NCBI GenBank assembly: GCA_946902985.2
Contig: OX336393.1
Coordinates: 49,351,348-49,415,347, forward strand
Source: Meconema thalassinum
Taxonomy: Eukaryota; Arthropoda; Insecta; Orthoptera; Tettigoniidae
Length of the DNA stretch: 64,000 nucleotides
Reading direction: 5' to 3'
Part shown: positions 33,253 to 44,941 of the stretch, one piece after another
Layout: each line of letters opens with the position of its first letter
Position numbering within the stretch: position 1 is the stretch's first letter
Made by a program: the position numbers and the translations under genes
The notes under the pieces: model-generated
Seen by the model: the letters and a program-made list of their open reading frames with translations, nothing else
What the model was told of the DNA's origin: nothing
Database searches by the model: none

Positions 33253-35082
33253 AACAAATCCTCCCTGACTTTCACCCCCTTAATAAATAATAATAATAAC
33301 ACTGAGCGGTAGGAACTCGCTCGTCACAACAAGACAATGTGAATGAAGCTTCACATGATGATAAAATCATATCATAAGCATTTGAGCGGTAAGAACTCAC
33401 TCGTCACAACATATGGATACAAGTCCATTTTTCTCTGGTCAAGAAGTTATATAATGTGCGGTGTACTGTTCGTTAATAATAAATCGAGTACTGATGCGAG
33501 TCCGTTTACAACTGAAACAGACATGTTGCTTACGGAGTTGCATCTTTTAAATCACACTACGGCTATGGGACCCACCCTTAATTAATACACTATAACTATT
33601 ACTGACACATGCAAGATCTAATAATATAAACAGAATGAAGAATCTCCCTGAGATTCTAACTGGTGCAGGAGCACAAAATGAACACAAAAGAGCATGCCAG
33701 AACTAGGCCAAAAACCGCTCTCATCATAACTTGGGAACATAGCTCCGCGCACCCTAACTTGACACGGGTCATGGACGCGTAAAAATAAACACACCAAAAA
33801 TTGAACCAACAACAACAAAATACAAGCCTAACGGCTGAAAAACGATGTTTACATTTATATAAAACGCCAGACAAACACGAATCTCGGAAGCTCCCTTACA
33901 ACTATGGACAGCACCCATTTAATCAACAATACTCATTATAACCGATCAGGTTTTTGTGAATTTGAACAACATCTTAAATTGCAGTACAGGAAGCAAGCCT
34001 GTCATTAATGACAAGACACGTTATCTGATTGAGCGCTCCCCTACTTGTATGAGTCACGCTGCCCTTAAAATACCTCTCTCAGTCTAGCAAGCTAGGTGCA
34101 GGTTTCCCACTGGAAACGTCAACAGATCTCGCCCATCCCCTTGGATGACGAGAAACACAAATATATACCACAAGTCCAGCCTCGCGAGGACATGAACTGG
34201 GTTGACGTGGAGCAAGTCAGAATAATCGCCATGATATATTCTCGCTAGCACATCTTAAAAATCACATTACGCACCCATAGCTTGGACTGACTCTCAAACA
34301 CACACACTGGGTCGGCTCAAAACAGATCAACAATACTGCGTCCATTGACACATTAACAAAAATACACAACAAAAACTCGGGTGCAAAGTGCCATCCCGTC
34401 CAAATCTACTGGAAAGCAACTGTCAAAATAATCCTGATCCGTCATAAAATTCTACTCACAAATAATCTTTTACCCTCCAAATTCTATTTTTAATCTCAAA
34501 ATTAATTCAGTTCCATTTTTGTTGTAAGGCATATCTCCGAATAATAATGCTTGACCGCGATTTACGCAAGCGAAATCGAGCATCGGCTGCACGTCCCCGC
34601 GTAAAGTTAAACCAAATACAATCACAAAATATATATATTACGCAACGCTCGGCTAGTCCCATATTTAATGTGTCAGTAAAACAAAAACTAATAATCTACA
34701 TTACCAAGCAAGCAAACAAATATTTACAAAAAGTATCCCATAACACCGTAGCTGATTTAATAAATAAATAAATTTAGTTGGTACTCAATCCTTTAATCAG
34801 CGCCAGCAATACGTCTGCAGCCATCTCCTTTAAGATGTTTATCTGGTCATTGACATCTTCGGGCAAATGTCCTGCTGGTTCTCAGATCCATTCTCGTTCT
34901 TAGACGTCATCACGTGCTGAATTAAATAAAGTTTTGTCAGATACACACCCGATATAATTCCTACTATATTCACCTATCAAGTACTATATTCCTTGACAGT
35001 CTATTTGGTGAATTACTTCGATGAACTGGTCCTACTGATAGTGCTGGGACTATAAATAAATCACTGAAGTTACACACATAAT

Positions 35083-37711
35083 ATTATGAGCAATATAGTG
35101 AACGGATTATTGTAGCAAAAATCAATACAAAACCTACCTGCACTACAGTGGTACAAGTCTATATGCCTACCAGTCAAGCTGATGATGAGGATGTTGAAAA
35201 GGTCTACGAAGAAATAGACGAAATTCTGAGGTATATCAAGGGTGATGAAAATGTTATAGTAATGGGAGATTGGAATGCTGTGGTAGGAAAAGGGAGAGAA
35301 GGGAAGATAGTAGGAGATTTCGGATTAGGTGAAAGGAATGGTCGAGGAAGCAGGCTGGTAGAATTCTGCACCGAGCATGAATTGGTCATTGCTAACACCT
35401 TATTCAATAACCACAATAGAAGAATATACACATGGATGAGACCAGGAGATACAGGGCGTTACCAAATCGACTTCATTATGGTCAAGCAGAGGTTTCGAAA
35501 CCAGATTTTGGATTGTAAAACATATCCTGGTGCTGACATAAACTCTGATCACAATCTGGTTCTAATGAAATGCAGATTAAAGTTGAAGAAACTGAAAAAA
35601 AGTCAAAAGCCAAAAAGGTGGGCAATAGACAGACTGAAATAGAAGGATGTAAACGTAAGATTCAAGAAGAGTATAAAGGAAGGACTAATGAAAACCTCTA
35701 AACAAACTTCAATTGCAGACGAATGGGCACTTTTGAAGAATGAAATAACAAAATCCGCAGAAGAAAACATTGGTAGGAAAGAAAGAATAGGTAGAAAAAC
35801 GTGGATCACTCAGGATATACTAGAATTGATGGATGAAAGGCGGAAACACAAGAATCTAAGAGATGAAAAGGGGAAAGCAGAATACAGACGTCTGAGAAAT
35901 GAGGTTAACAAGAAGTGCAAGGAAGCGAAAGGAGAATGGTTGAAAGAGAAATGTGCAGGTATAGAAAATTGTCTGAAATTAGGAAAAGTAGACACAGCTT
36001 ATCGAAGGATTAAGAATACTTTTGGGGAAAAGAAGACTAAGTGCTGTAATATTAAGGACACAAATGGAAAGACTCTAACAGATAGGGAAGAAAAGGTTGA
36101 GAGATGGAAAGCTTACATAGAGAGTTTGTATAAGGGAAAGCAGTTTGAGAATCATGTAATGGAAAGGGAGGAGGAAATTGATGAGGATGCGAAAGGAGAT
36201 TTAATATTGAGATCAGAATTTGATAGAGCTTTGGAAGACTTAAGCAGGAACAAAGCACCAGGCATAGATGATATACCGATTGAGTAGCTACGCTGCATAG
36301 GAGATGAAGGTCTGATCAGGTTATTTCACTTGGTGTGTAGGATTTATGAGACAGGTGAGGTACCCCCTGATTTCAAGAAGAATGTAATCATCCCTATACC
36401 AAAGAAAATGGGAGCTGACAGATGTGAAGATTACCGTACAATCAGCTTGATTACTCATGCTTCAAAGATCCTGTCTAGAATAATTTACAAGAGGATTGAA
36501 AGCCAGATAGAAACGGAATTGGGTGAAGACCAGTTTGGTTTCAGGAGAAATGTAGGAACAAGGGAAGCTGTACTAAGTCTTAGGCTGATTTTAGAAGGTA
36601 GAATAAGGAAAGATAAGAGAACGTTCATGGCTTTTGTAGACTTAGAAAAGGCTTTTGATAACGTTGAATGGACTAAATTGTTTGACATTTTGAAATCAAT
36701 TGGAATAAAGTACAGGGATAGGAGGGTGATATACAATCTGTACAGAAACCAGACAGCAGTCATTCGAGTTGAAGGACATGAGAGAGAAGCTGGTATTCAG
36801 AAAGGTGTAAGGCAAGGCTGCAACTTATCACCCATACTTTTCAATCTTTACATTGAACAAGCAATGAAGGAAATTAGAGAAAAATTTAAAGTGGGAGTGA
36901 AGATTCAAGGAGAAATAATTTCAACTCTGAGATTTGCTGATGACATCGTCATCTTGGCCGACAAGCCTGAGGATTTGAATGAGTTTTTGAATGGTATGGA
37001 CCTCGTCTTACGGAAAGAATTCATGATGAAAATAAATAAATGTAAAACAAAAATACTGGAATGCAGCCGAAATAAATCAGAAACCTCTATGGAGATCAAA
37101 TTGGCAGGTGAAAAGCTGAAGGAAGTAGGGGACTTCTGTTACTTAGGAAGCAGAATAACCAGTGATGGACGAAGCAAAGAGGATATTAAAAGTAGGTTGG
37201 CTCAGGCAAACAAAGCATTTCTACAAAAAAGGAATCTGCTGACATCGAATATAGATTTAGGTATTAGGAAGTTATTTTTGAAAGCCTTTGTCTGGAGCGT
37301 GGCGCTCTATGGAAGTTAAACTTGGACTATTGGTGCAGCAGAAAAGAGGAGAATTGAAGCATTTGAAATGTGGTGTTACAGGAGAATGAAGAAGATCAGA
37401 TGGGTAGATAGGGTTACAAACAAAGAGGTATTAAGACGAGTGGGAGAGGAGAGATGTTTCTGGCGACTGCTAATGAAGAGAAGAGATAGGTTGGTAGGAC
37501 ACATACTAAGACACCCAGGAATAGCAAGCTTAGTTATGGAAGGAAGGGTCGAGGACAAAAACTGTAGGGGTAGACCAAGGTTAGAATATGTTAAACAGAT
37601 TGCCTCCGATGTAGGGTGTCGGAGCTATGTAGAGATGAAACGATTAGCTCAGGACAGGGAGGCATGGAGAGCTGCATCAAACCAGTCAAAAGACTGAAGA
37701 CTCAAACAACA
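35083..37711 (+). mobile_element. RTE-like non-LTR retrotransposon inserted in the LTR
   Basis: The sister LTR at 48601-48660 provides the empty site. The target duplication is ACACACATAAT (35072-35082 and 37712-37722; up to 11 bp, partly blurred by the ACAAC-rich tail). The element is 5' truncated inside the endonuclease domain and complete at its 3' end, finishing with an ACTCAAACAACAAC tail. One reading frame runs its whole length apart from three stops. Confidence 0.95.
35085..37697 (+). pseudogene. endonuclease-reverse transcriptase polyprotein with three stops
   Basis: About 870 codons in one frame, with no frameshift but three nonsense codons: TAG at 35640-35642, TAG at 36285-36287, TAA at 37317-37319. 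The natural stop is TGA at 37695. The APE-type endonuclease is partial: MGDWNAVVG, YQIDFIMV and the terminal SDHNLV motif (about 35265-35570). The RT domain follows: FKKNVIIPIPKK, FMAFVDLEKAFD, GVRQGCNLSP, and FADDIVILA with both catalytic Asp (about 36930-36960). The C-terminal region has LVGHILRHPG and CRGRPRLEYVKQ, but I see no cysteine-histidine finger. The family normally nicks its target and primes reverse transcription there. The few lesions mean it is young. Confidence 0.9.
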
Positions 37712-38476
37712 ACACACATAATTTGACGACACTGCTCCATGTTCACAAACATGAAAATATGCAGAGTATGAATCTTACGTCCACAGACGTACAAAAATGA
37801 GTGATCCGTGTTACGTCCTCAGACGCACAGAAATAAGTAATGATCCTCGAAGCATCTTGGATCCTTATAAATGACACTGACTAGGGTAGGTGTGGAAGGG
37901 GATATATTAAAAAATATTCCATACTAACTATCAGACTAGCATGCGATCGGTATCATTGAGTTCGTAGCAGTGTGGAGGTTACGAATATGCTGTAGCCGGC
38001 TTGAATCGATCGTGGAATTAATCTGTAGATAACTCCCGCGTTAATTTACCAGTGCGCGTTCCCAAGCCGAGTTCCCGCTAAGACAAGGCGTCTTGATATT
38101 ATTGGCCCAGACTGCTGTATGTCTTTGCGCGTTTTTACATACATTTCTGCCGTAGGGAGTGGTTCACATGATGATAGACCAATTACCTTGTAGCATTCGA
38201 TTTTCATCTTGGCGCCAACCTTCCTAGTAACAGGCCATATTGTGCGTGCCCACGCCAACATTCGCGCTAAAAGTTGCACCTGTCCTGTGTCTCAAGAATA
38301 TAAACGCATCCTCCTAAAATACCACAGGAGCTTAAACCATTGTGTCCTCTCGGCCACTGATTTCTCAATATTTTCCCAACGTCGTCTGGCTCTCATATCT
38401 GTTGTCTGTATAAATGTATCAAAAGATGATGAATAATTATTAGAATCATTTATATAGCCTGTGGATAAAGGGTTCA

Positions 38477-38488
38477 CAACCCCCCTGC
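38477..38488 (-). promoter_or_regulatory. polypurine tract next to the 3' LTR
   Basis: The minus strand reads GCAGGGGGGTTG directly before the 3' LTR. That is the position and composition expected for the plus-strand DNA primer of an LTR retrotransposon. Confidence 0.7.
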
Positions 38489-38878
38489 ATGGAAAAAATC
38501 GAACATAACAAATAGTCGTTTTTTTTTTTTTTTACAAACACATAACATCTGTAATCCATTCCTGCCAATCCTAGAGAAATCTCCTTCTCATCAGTCTAGT
38601 CTAGCCACCACTGTCGTTGGAGTCACAACACTTGCTCGTGTTTACATCCAGCTTCCTCATTCATTCAGACATTCCGCAAACCAGCCTGCTTGACTGATCG
38701 CCTAAGGCTAGTATCTCCCCTTTCCAATGTCCTTATCGCTCTCGCTCGCTCTCTCTCTGTCGTCACCGTCAGAGCTCATTAGTGTCTGACCACAGCAGAC
38801 TGTTCTCTACTTTCTCGTTCCACTGACGTACTCACTGACCCACGTATAGTTGTATGTGCAAAAAGGACGTCCATATAT
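38489..38878 (-). other. Ty3 untranslated region between pol and the 3' LTR
   Basis: About 390 bp with a poly-T run at 38520-38532 on the plus strand; no open frame. There is no room for an envelope gene. Confidence 0.6.
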
Positions 38879-41800
38879 TCAATTTGCAGCATTATTTCTG
38901 CGTTCCCAAGGTTCACTAGTAAAATACAATTTTAAATTCGCCGCATTATAGACAGATATTGTACCTGTACTCAATTCTTTCACTCTGTATGCGTTGTTAC
39001 CGAGATTACGTACAATAAGGAAGGGGCCAATACATTTTGGACTGAACTTGTTAAATACCTTCTTCTCTGGATCAGATGTCGCTGGCTTCCGTACTAATAC
39101 AAGCTGGTTGACTAATAGTTCTCTGTGATACCTCTTATTTCTGACACGACGTAATCTGCGATCCGCCTGGTTTCTCATATGGACTCTCGTTCTCTCAATT
39201 CTCAACTCATGACCAACCATGGGATCTGGTGGGCAATTGATGATGTTGCTCCACGATCTTACTGGATATTCGTTCATGTGCAAGACCATGGGAATCTGGC
39301 CTGTTGACTCATGTCTAGTTGTATTCATACAGGTCTCTACATCTTTGATCCTGTCTACCCACTTGTGATGTTCATTGGGAATGAAGATCCTTAAGTATTT
39401 GGTAACACATTTTATAGCGCGTTCGCTTGGATTAGCTTGGGGGTGGCGAATGCTACTAAACATGTGTTTTACATCCAAGTCTTCCATACCTTTCTTGAAT
39501 TCGGCACTCGTAAAATAGCTTCCGTGGTCCGACAATATAAATACTGGTTTTCCAAGGATTGGAATAACTCTATTTCGAATACGACTGAGTACTTGTTTCG
39601 ATGTAGTTTTCTGAATGGGGCATAATACGACAAACTTAGAAAACGCATCAATGCACACTAGCAAGTGACGGCAACCTCGCCTACCTTTCGGGATTGGACC
39701 GAAACAGTCCAGGGCCACGAGCTCGCAGGGTTTCTGAGGTAGCAATGGTCTAGGATACTGCCTCATTAGGTAGTTATTCGGCTTCGTCCTCTGACAAGGA
39801 TCGCAAGTCTTTATTACGTCACAAATGGTAGTCCTCATTCGCGGCCATGTAAACGTTTCTCCAATGGTCGCCTGTGCCCTGTCTAATCCCACGTGACCGA
39901 AGCTTTCATGTATGTGCCAAGTAAGTCCTCTTTGTAATGATGCAGGTACCATGATACGTAATTTGGTGTGTTCTTCATCTATCCATTTATGCACTAAATT
40001 GTTAAGGTAGACATATCTTCCTTCTCTGGCTTTTGCTTCTCTGTAGGCCGGGGTTCTTGCTGGTAATTCGTTCTTAAAGTACTGGATAATTTGGTACATC
40101 CACGGTTCTGCTTCCTGCTCTCGTCTTATCTCCCGTAATTCCTCCAAGAATGCATGGTCCTTTGCTGTTAACTCAATATGCTGTACTATCGCTGTTTCTT
40201 CGGTATCAGGTTCGGGGTTCCTGCTTAATACATCCGGAATTACATTCATTTTTCCTGGGCAATGTTCAATTTCGATGTTAAATTGTTGTATGTAGATGGA
40301 CCAACGTGTCACACGCTCGCTAGCCATAGATGTCTTGAACAAGAACGTTAGTGCTTTGTGGTCTGTTCTAATAACAATGGGGTAACCATACACAATTCGT
40401 TTCCATTGTTTTAAGGCATGAAGTATTGCCAACAATTCGAGTTCCGTGACCGTATAGTTGCTCTCGTGTTTACGCAATCTGCGGATCACAAATGCTAAAT
40501 AATCACGACGTTGAAGGTTAGCTGGATCTTCTTGGTATAACATTGCTCCTATACCAACCATGGAAGCATCCGCTTGGATAATAAATTCCCGTTGAAAGTC
40601 TGGATAACCTAGTTTGATACAATTTTCCAGTAATAATTTTGTCTCTTGAAATGATTTCTCACACTCAGCGTTCCAAAGCCATTTGTTGTTCTTCTTCAGC
40701 ATTTCCTGCATAGGTGCTACGGTTTCAGTATATCCTGGGCAGTTTTCCTTAAAGAAACCCGTCACGCCAAGGAAAGCTCTGATATGTTTCACTCTCTTTG
40801 GTGTAGGGAAATTCTTTATCGCCTCTATCTTGGCAGGGTTTGGTCGCACTCCCTCCTGGTCAATGATGTGCCCCAAGCATAAAATCTCCTTCTTGAAGAA
40901 ATGGGATTTCTTCAAGTTGACTTTCAAATTTGCAGTTCTAAGGTTGTCCAAAAGCTTATCCAAATTTTCCATATGTGTCTCAATGTTATCTGAAGCCAAG
41001 AGTATATCGTCAATATATCGTACCGTCATTTCCTTCACTTCTTCAGTCAGGTTCCGATCCAAGGCTCGAATTAATGCGCATCCAACAGTTTTAACGCCGA
41101 AGGGCATGCGGACGAAGCAATATGTCTGATTATCGAACAAGAAGCCAGTAAGAAGCTGTGACTTCTCATCCAGTTCGAGATGATGAAACGAGCTCATCAG
41201 GTCTACTGACGAATAGATGCTCTTGTTTTTAAATCCTTTTAAGACGTCTCTGATGATTGGCGCTCTGTCATACTCGGGAAAAATAAGGCGCATGTTTAGA
41301 TTTCTGGCGTCTAGACAAAGTCTAATGGATCCATTTGGTTTTGTTAATGCCAAAATCGCATTTAAATAAGGTGTAGGAGTCTTCTTAATCACTCCAGCTT
41401 GCAACATATCATCAATAATCTGTTTTACTTGCTCCCGATGTTTTTCTGGTATAGGGTACAATTTGCTTCGAAATGGGGACCAATCCTCAACCTGCTTAGA
41501 ATACTGAAAGTTTATTATCTTCCCTGGAACTGTGTCAAACACTGCCTTGTGTCTTCTTAAGATCTCCTCAAGTTTCTTCCTATGTTCCACCCCTAGTTGT
41601 ATGTCACTGAGCCGCTCCTGTAATAGTTCTTCAAACTGAGTATCGCCGTCCTCTCCTTCTGCTAGTAAGGCCCATATCTCCTGAGAATCACTCTCTTCAT
41701 TTAATTCCACAACAGCCACATCTATAAGGTCATCTTCCGCCTTTCGTGTCTCCTCTTCTGTCTCCTCTGCTATTGCCTCCAATGCCCATGAACTCACGTC

Positions 41801-42706
41801 TTTCCCTGTAGTGATTTCATCCATGTGTAAGCCCACATCCTTCAGTTTATCAAACTCCTTAAAACTGACTGTATTATTGTGCAAATCTATGACTGCCTGG
41901 TAGTCACAAATGAAATTTGCACCCAGAATAATGTTAAAATTCATTTTAGCCATTATGATGAAAGTCTGTCCAAATATATGGTCTAATATATCCAATTCTA
42001 TAAATGCCTGACGTTTGCAAGTGACGGTGCGTTCGGGAATAACGCCCCTCACCTTGAGTTGCGGTACTGGAATCACAGGAATATTCTGACTCCTTCCCAA
42101 CTCTCGAACCAAAGCCTCCGATACAAGACTGATTTGTGACCCCGTGCCAACCAAGCATCTCACGTTAATTCCACCAATCTTGGCATAGATAATAGGTAAT
42201 TGTTGGATATCATCGTTCCGTGGTTTTACAATCTCCTCCAGGCAATCTTCCGGCAAAGCTATCCATTCTTGTATGTGTGCCACGACCCATCCTTCTTCAC
42301 GATCCGGCTGTTGCTCTCTCAGGGTGAGTCCTTTTTCAATTACTGGGATTTTTTTACAACCCCCGCGACTACCATCATCCTTCTGTCGCGTATTTCCCTG
42401 GCGTTCTTCCTGCTTCAATAAACTCTCGGCCCCCTCAATGTGAGTATCTGGATTTGACCTCCTATTTATTGCATTTTCCCAATGTTTTTGTTCGTTTCCT
42501 CCATTAGCGTGTAACTCTTCCAGGTAGCGCTGCGATTCGGCGTGCCTGTCATTCCAATCATTTCTATAATTCTGATAGTCCCCCTGGTTCTGATATCTTC
42601 TTTCACGCCACTGTCGATTATCATTATTGTTATTTTCATAACGTCTGTAGGGTCCCTCATTTCTCCTATTATTTCTCCATTGTTGGTATCCTCGCTGCTG
42701 ATACCT
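38879..42706 (-). CDS. Ty3/gypsy Pol: protease, RT, RNase H, integrase
   Basis: About 1275 codons without a stop. Residues here are numbered from the ATG at 42707-42709, which is actually supplied by the inserted LINE. 1-60: R/N/Q/Y-rich stretch with no CCHC knuckle. 175-270: aspartic protease fold, but the active site reads LVGTGSQ, so Gly188 replaces the catalytic Asp. 440-620: RT with Asp503 (SVDLM) and YIDD (Asp567/568). 705-820: RNase H with Asp714, Glu758 and Asp783. 930-975: integrase H2C2 finger. 1000-1100: integrase core with Asp1001, Asp1061 and Glu1096. The C-terminal tail matches a typical integrase end. It would copy RNA into DNA and integrate it. Only the protease residue looks damaged. 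It is upstream-continuous with the capsid piece. Confidence 0.95.
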   Translation of the reverse strand, partial: RYQQRGYQQWRNNRRNEGPYRRYENNNNDNRQWRERRYQNQGDYQNYRNDWNDRHAESQRYLEELHANGGNEQKHWENAINRRSNPDTHIEGAESLLKQEERQGNTRQKDDGSRGGCKKIPVIEKGLTLREQQPDREEGWVVAHIQEWIALPEDCLEEIVKPRNDDIQQLPIIYAKIGGINVRCLVGTGSQISLVSEALVRELGRSQNIPVIPVPQLKVRGVIPERTVTCKRQAFIELDILDHIFGQTFIIMAKMNFNIILGANFICDYQAVIDLHNNTVSFKEFDKLKDVGLHMDEITTGKDVSSWALEAIAEETEEETRKAEDDLIDVAVVELNEESDSQEIWALLAEGEDGDTQFEELLQERLSDIQLGVEHRKKLEEILRRHKAVFDTVPGKIINFQYSKQVEDWSPFRSKLYPIPEKHREQVKQIIDDMLQAGVIKKTPTPYLNAILALTKPNGSIRLCLDARNLNMRLIFPEYDRAPIIRDVLKGFKNKSIYSSVDLMSSFHHLELDEKSQLLTGFLFDNQTYCFVRMPFGVKTVGCALIRALDRNLTEEVKEMTVRYIDDILLASDNIETHMENLDKLLDNLRTANLKVNLKKSHFFKKEILCLGHIIDQEGVRPNPAKIEAIKNFPTPKRVKHIRAFLGVTGFFKENCPGYTETVAPMQEMLKKNNKWLWNAECEKSFQETKLLLENCIKLGYPDFQREFIIQADASMVGIGAMLYQEDPANLQRRDYLAFVIRRLRKHESNYTVTELELLAILHALKQWKRIVYGYPIVIRTDHKALTFLFKTSMASERVTRWSIYIQQFNIEIEHCPGKMNVIPDVLSRNPEPDTEETAIVQHIELTAKDHAFLEELREIRREQEAEPWMYQIIQYFKNELPARTPAYREAKAREGRYVYLNNLVHKWIDEEHTKLRIMVPASLQRGLTWHIHESFGHVGLDRAQATIGETFTWPRMRTTICDVIKTCDPCQRTKPNNYLMRQYPRPLLPQKPCELVALDCFGPIPKGRRGCRHLLVCIDAFSKFVVLCPIQKTTSKQVLSRIRNRVIPILGKPVFILSDHGSYFTSAEFKKGMEDLDVKHMFSSIRHPQANPSERAIKCVTKYLRIFIPNEHHKWVDRIKDVETCMNTTRHESTGQIPMVLHMNEYPVRSWSNIINCPPDPMVGHELRIERTRVHMRNQADRRLRRVRNKRYHRELLVNQLVLVRKPATSDPEKKVFNKFSPKCIGPFLIVRNLGNNAYRVKELSTGTISVYNAANLKLYFTSEPWERRNNAAN

Positions 42707-43918
42707 CATATCTCAGTGAACGAAAACAGTTTGTTGCTTGCAATGGATGTGAATCCTATTCATACTATGCCCGATCAGGCGTCCCACAAGGTTCAAACCT
42801 AGGCCCTCTATTATTCTTACTGCTTATCAATGATCTTACAAGGTGTATTAAATATTCGAACGTTTTGTTATTTGCGGACGATGTCAAAATTTTTAGAAAT
42901 ATTCAGACAGAGCAGGACTGTCAATTACTACAAGAAGATCTCAATAATGTGGCATCCTGGAGTAAATTAAATCGCTTGAACCTTAACATAAAGAAATGCT
43001 CAGTTATGAAGTTTACTAGAAACAAATTTCAGGTGATGTTTCGGTACCGGATATTGGATGCGTATCTCACTATTAACAATTCTATCAAAGACCTAGGAGT
43101 CCATTTTGATTCAAAGCTAACATTTTCATTGCACACTCATGAAATGGTAGCTAGTGCTTATAAAATGCTAGGCTTTATAAGAAGAAATTCTAAAGATTTC
43201 GTCAACCCAAAAAGTATAAAATTATTGTTCAATTATTTTGTTAGAAGCAGATTAGAATATGCATCCAGCATCTGGAATCCCTGGTACTTGAACCACATTA
43301 GTGAAATTGAAATGGTTCAGAATAAATTCCTAAGATATCTGCAGTATAAAATGACGGGTATTTATCCGAAATATGATAGCTATGGAAATCTTCTAAGTTA
43401 CCTGAATTATACATCTCTGGCTAACAGACGAAAAATTGCAATTCTTGTTTTTGTCTTCAAAGTATTCAATAACCTTTTGTATAGTCCGTATTTAATATCA
43501 CAGTTTAATTTACGTGTCCCACCTCCATCAACTCGACCTAAGTTTATTACATTTTACTGCCCAAGAACTAGAACTGAACAGCATAAACATTCCCCAATAA
43601 TAAGTGCTATTCAATTATACAATGAACATTCAATAGCAAACAACCTCGACTTATTCAGTTACACATATAGTTCCTTTGTTTCTGCCTGCTGTGCGATCAC
43701 ATGAACTCGTACATTCCACCTACCAATTACCTGCACAGTGTTATTATATTTTCGTATTTAGTTGTAGAATTAATTTGCATTACAATCTCAGCATTATGTC
43801 TATCAATTATATTATAATTTGATAGAATTGTGTAACCAAATGTACATGTGTTTCTTTTTATTAGGCATATGCCTGTTAGAAGCACAATAAATCCAAATAA
43901 ATAAATAATAAATAAATA
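42707..43918 (+). mobile_element. 5'-truncated Jockey-type non-LTR inserted in gag-pol
   Basis: It is flanked by ATACCT (42701-42706 and 43919-43924) and ends in a (AAAT)n-rich tail after a CAATAAATCC signal-like stretch. It lies opposite to the Ty3 direction. Insert plus duplication is 1218 bp, a multiple of three, so the two halves of the host ORF stay in the same phase although stops intervene. Confidence 0.9.
42709..43704 (+). pseudogene. reverse transcriptase C-terminal half of the inserted LINE
   Basis: Open for 331 codons without a stop, starting inside the RT domain, so no native start exists. Motifs are SGVPQGSNLGPLLF, FADDVKIF with the catalytic Asp pair, then KDLGVHFD and the post-RT region YFVRSRLEYASSIWNP. 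The endonuclease and RT fingers are missing through 5' truncation. The clean frame suggests recent insertion. The clade (Jockey-like) is judged from motifs only. Confidence 0.85.
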
Positions 43919-44941
43919 ATACCTATTGTTGCCCTGTGTCTGTCTATCATTGTTATTTTCATGACGCTGGTGTGACCTAATTTCGTCACCCTCCTGACCT
44001 CGTCTTGGTGTTGTTGACACACTTGAATTTGTGGCCTGCGACCTGGTGTGTATTTGAGCGGGTTTAACCACCTCCGTTGTGTTTACCAGTTCCAGCTGTC
44101 GTCCCCCTCTTTGCTGCACGTGAGATGTTGTCTCGTCAATCTGACGTAAGATTTGTTCGGCTCGAACCGCTGTGTCTACGTTTGCTTCTACTAAAACCTG
44201 CTGAACATTTACTGGCAACTGCCGTGCAATCGTCATAACCAGATCCGATTCTTCTAAAGGGTGATCCAGATCCCAAAATTTTAACAATTGTAGCGAAAAG
44301 AAATCTGAATATTTTGTCTGCTGAGTCGACTGATATTTTCTCGAATAAAGTTCCATTCTGATACTTTGTTGTAGAGAAGCCGACCAGTACTTTTTAAGGA
44401 ACGCAATCTTGAATTCATCCATCCCTCCGAAAGTGTACTTGAAGCTCAAGAACCACGTAAGTACATTTCCCGAAAGAAATCGTTCCATCAGTCTTAAACG
44501 ACGCGCGGGCGGTATATTATTATCATTAAAATAGTCATCCATCTCTTTAAGATACGCCTTCGGTGTGACACCAGAATTTTCTGTGAATTTATTAGGTTTA
44601 AATTCATTTGATCTAATTACTTGAACGACCTGAGGGTGCTTATATCCATGTTGAGGAGTAGAGGTTCCTCCAACGTTGTTGTGAAATCCCTCTGTGCTAG
44701 TCGTTAATGGGCTACCTGTCATTCCGTGCCCACTTTCCGCGCTAATTGCCCTCTGGCTCGTTGAGTCAACTCCCTTATCAGCGTGCTCTTTCTGAAATAA
44801 CGTGTTCTGTCCTAATGAGTGCAACTTTGCTTTTATGATTCTGTCCGACTGTTCTTTCATTTCATTCTTGATTTCTTCCTCAAATACTTTAATGCGCGTA
44901 TGATTTTCACCTAAGTCTTTAAAAAAGTTAACCGTTCTTCT
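43919..44941 (-). CDS. Ty3 capsid (Gag) region, 5' half of the gag-pol ORF
   Basis: The frame is open from 44941, upstream of its first ATG (44858-44860), which suggests entry by frameshift rather than by its own start. Counting from that ATG, residues about 90-245 look like a retrotransposon Gag capsid domain (YLKEMDDYF, WFLSFKYTFGGMDEFK, AFLKKYW, then KYSDFFSLQLLKFW). About 250-312 is Q/R/N-rich. The host frame is cut at 43919 by the LINE; the annotated open frame then runs on to 43727 with hydrophobic residues that are only antisense LINE. It would form the particle shell. No zinc knuckle is seen. Confidence 0.85.

Larger units (their letters stand above)
33005..38476 (-). repeat. 3' LTR of the Ty3 element (with LINE insertion)
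   Basis: It runs from TGCACCC to GGGTTCA. Minus the LINE and one target duplication it is about 2832 bp, versus 2798 bp for the 5' LTR; most of the difference is a longer (AAT)n run at about 33202-33246. Direct repeats of GAGCGGTAGGAACTCGCTCG type lie at about 33304 and 33385. Short open frames in the LTR are not conserved as proteins. Confidence 0.95.

Noticed and set aside
33343..34771. Small ORFs repeated in all LTR copies (for example MLDRDLRKR...)
   Set aside because: They recur because the LTRs are copies; in the older solo LTR the frames diverge without keeping protein features.
40683..41129. 148-aa plus-strand ORF
   Set aside because: Antisense of the Ty3 RT region; no independent support.
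43727..43918. Hydrophobic C-terminus of the capsid ORF as a possible membrane or envelope segment
   Set aside because: It is antisense sequence of the inserted LINE, beyond the 6-bp target duplication.
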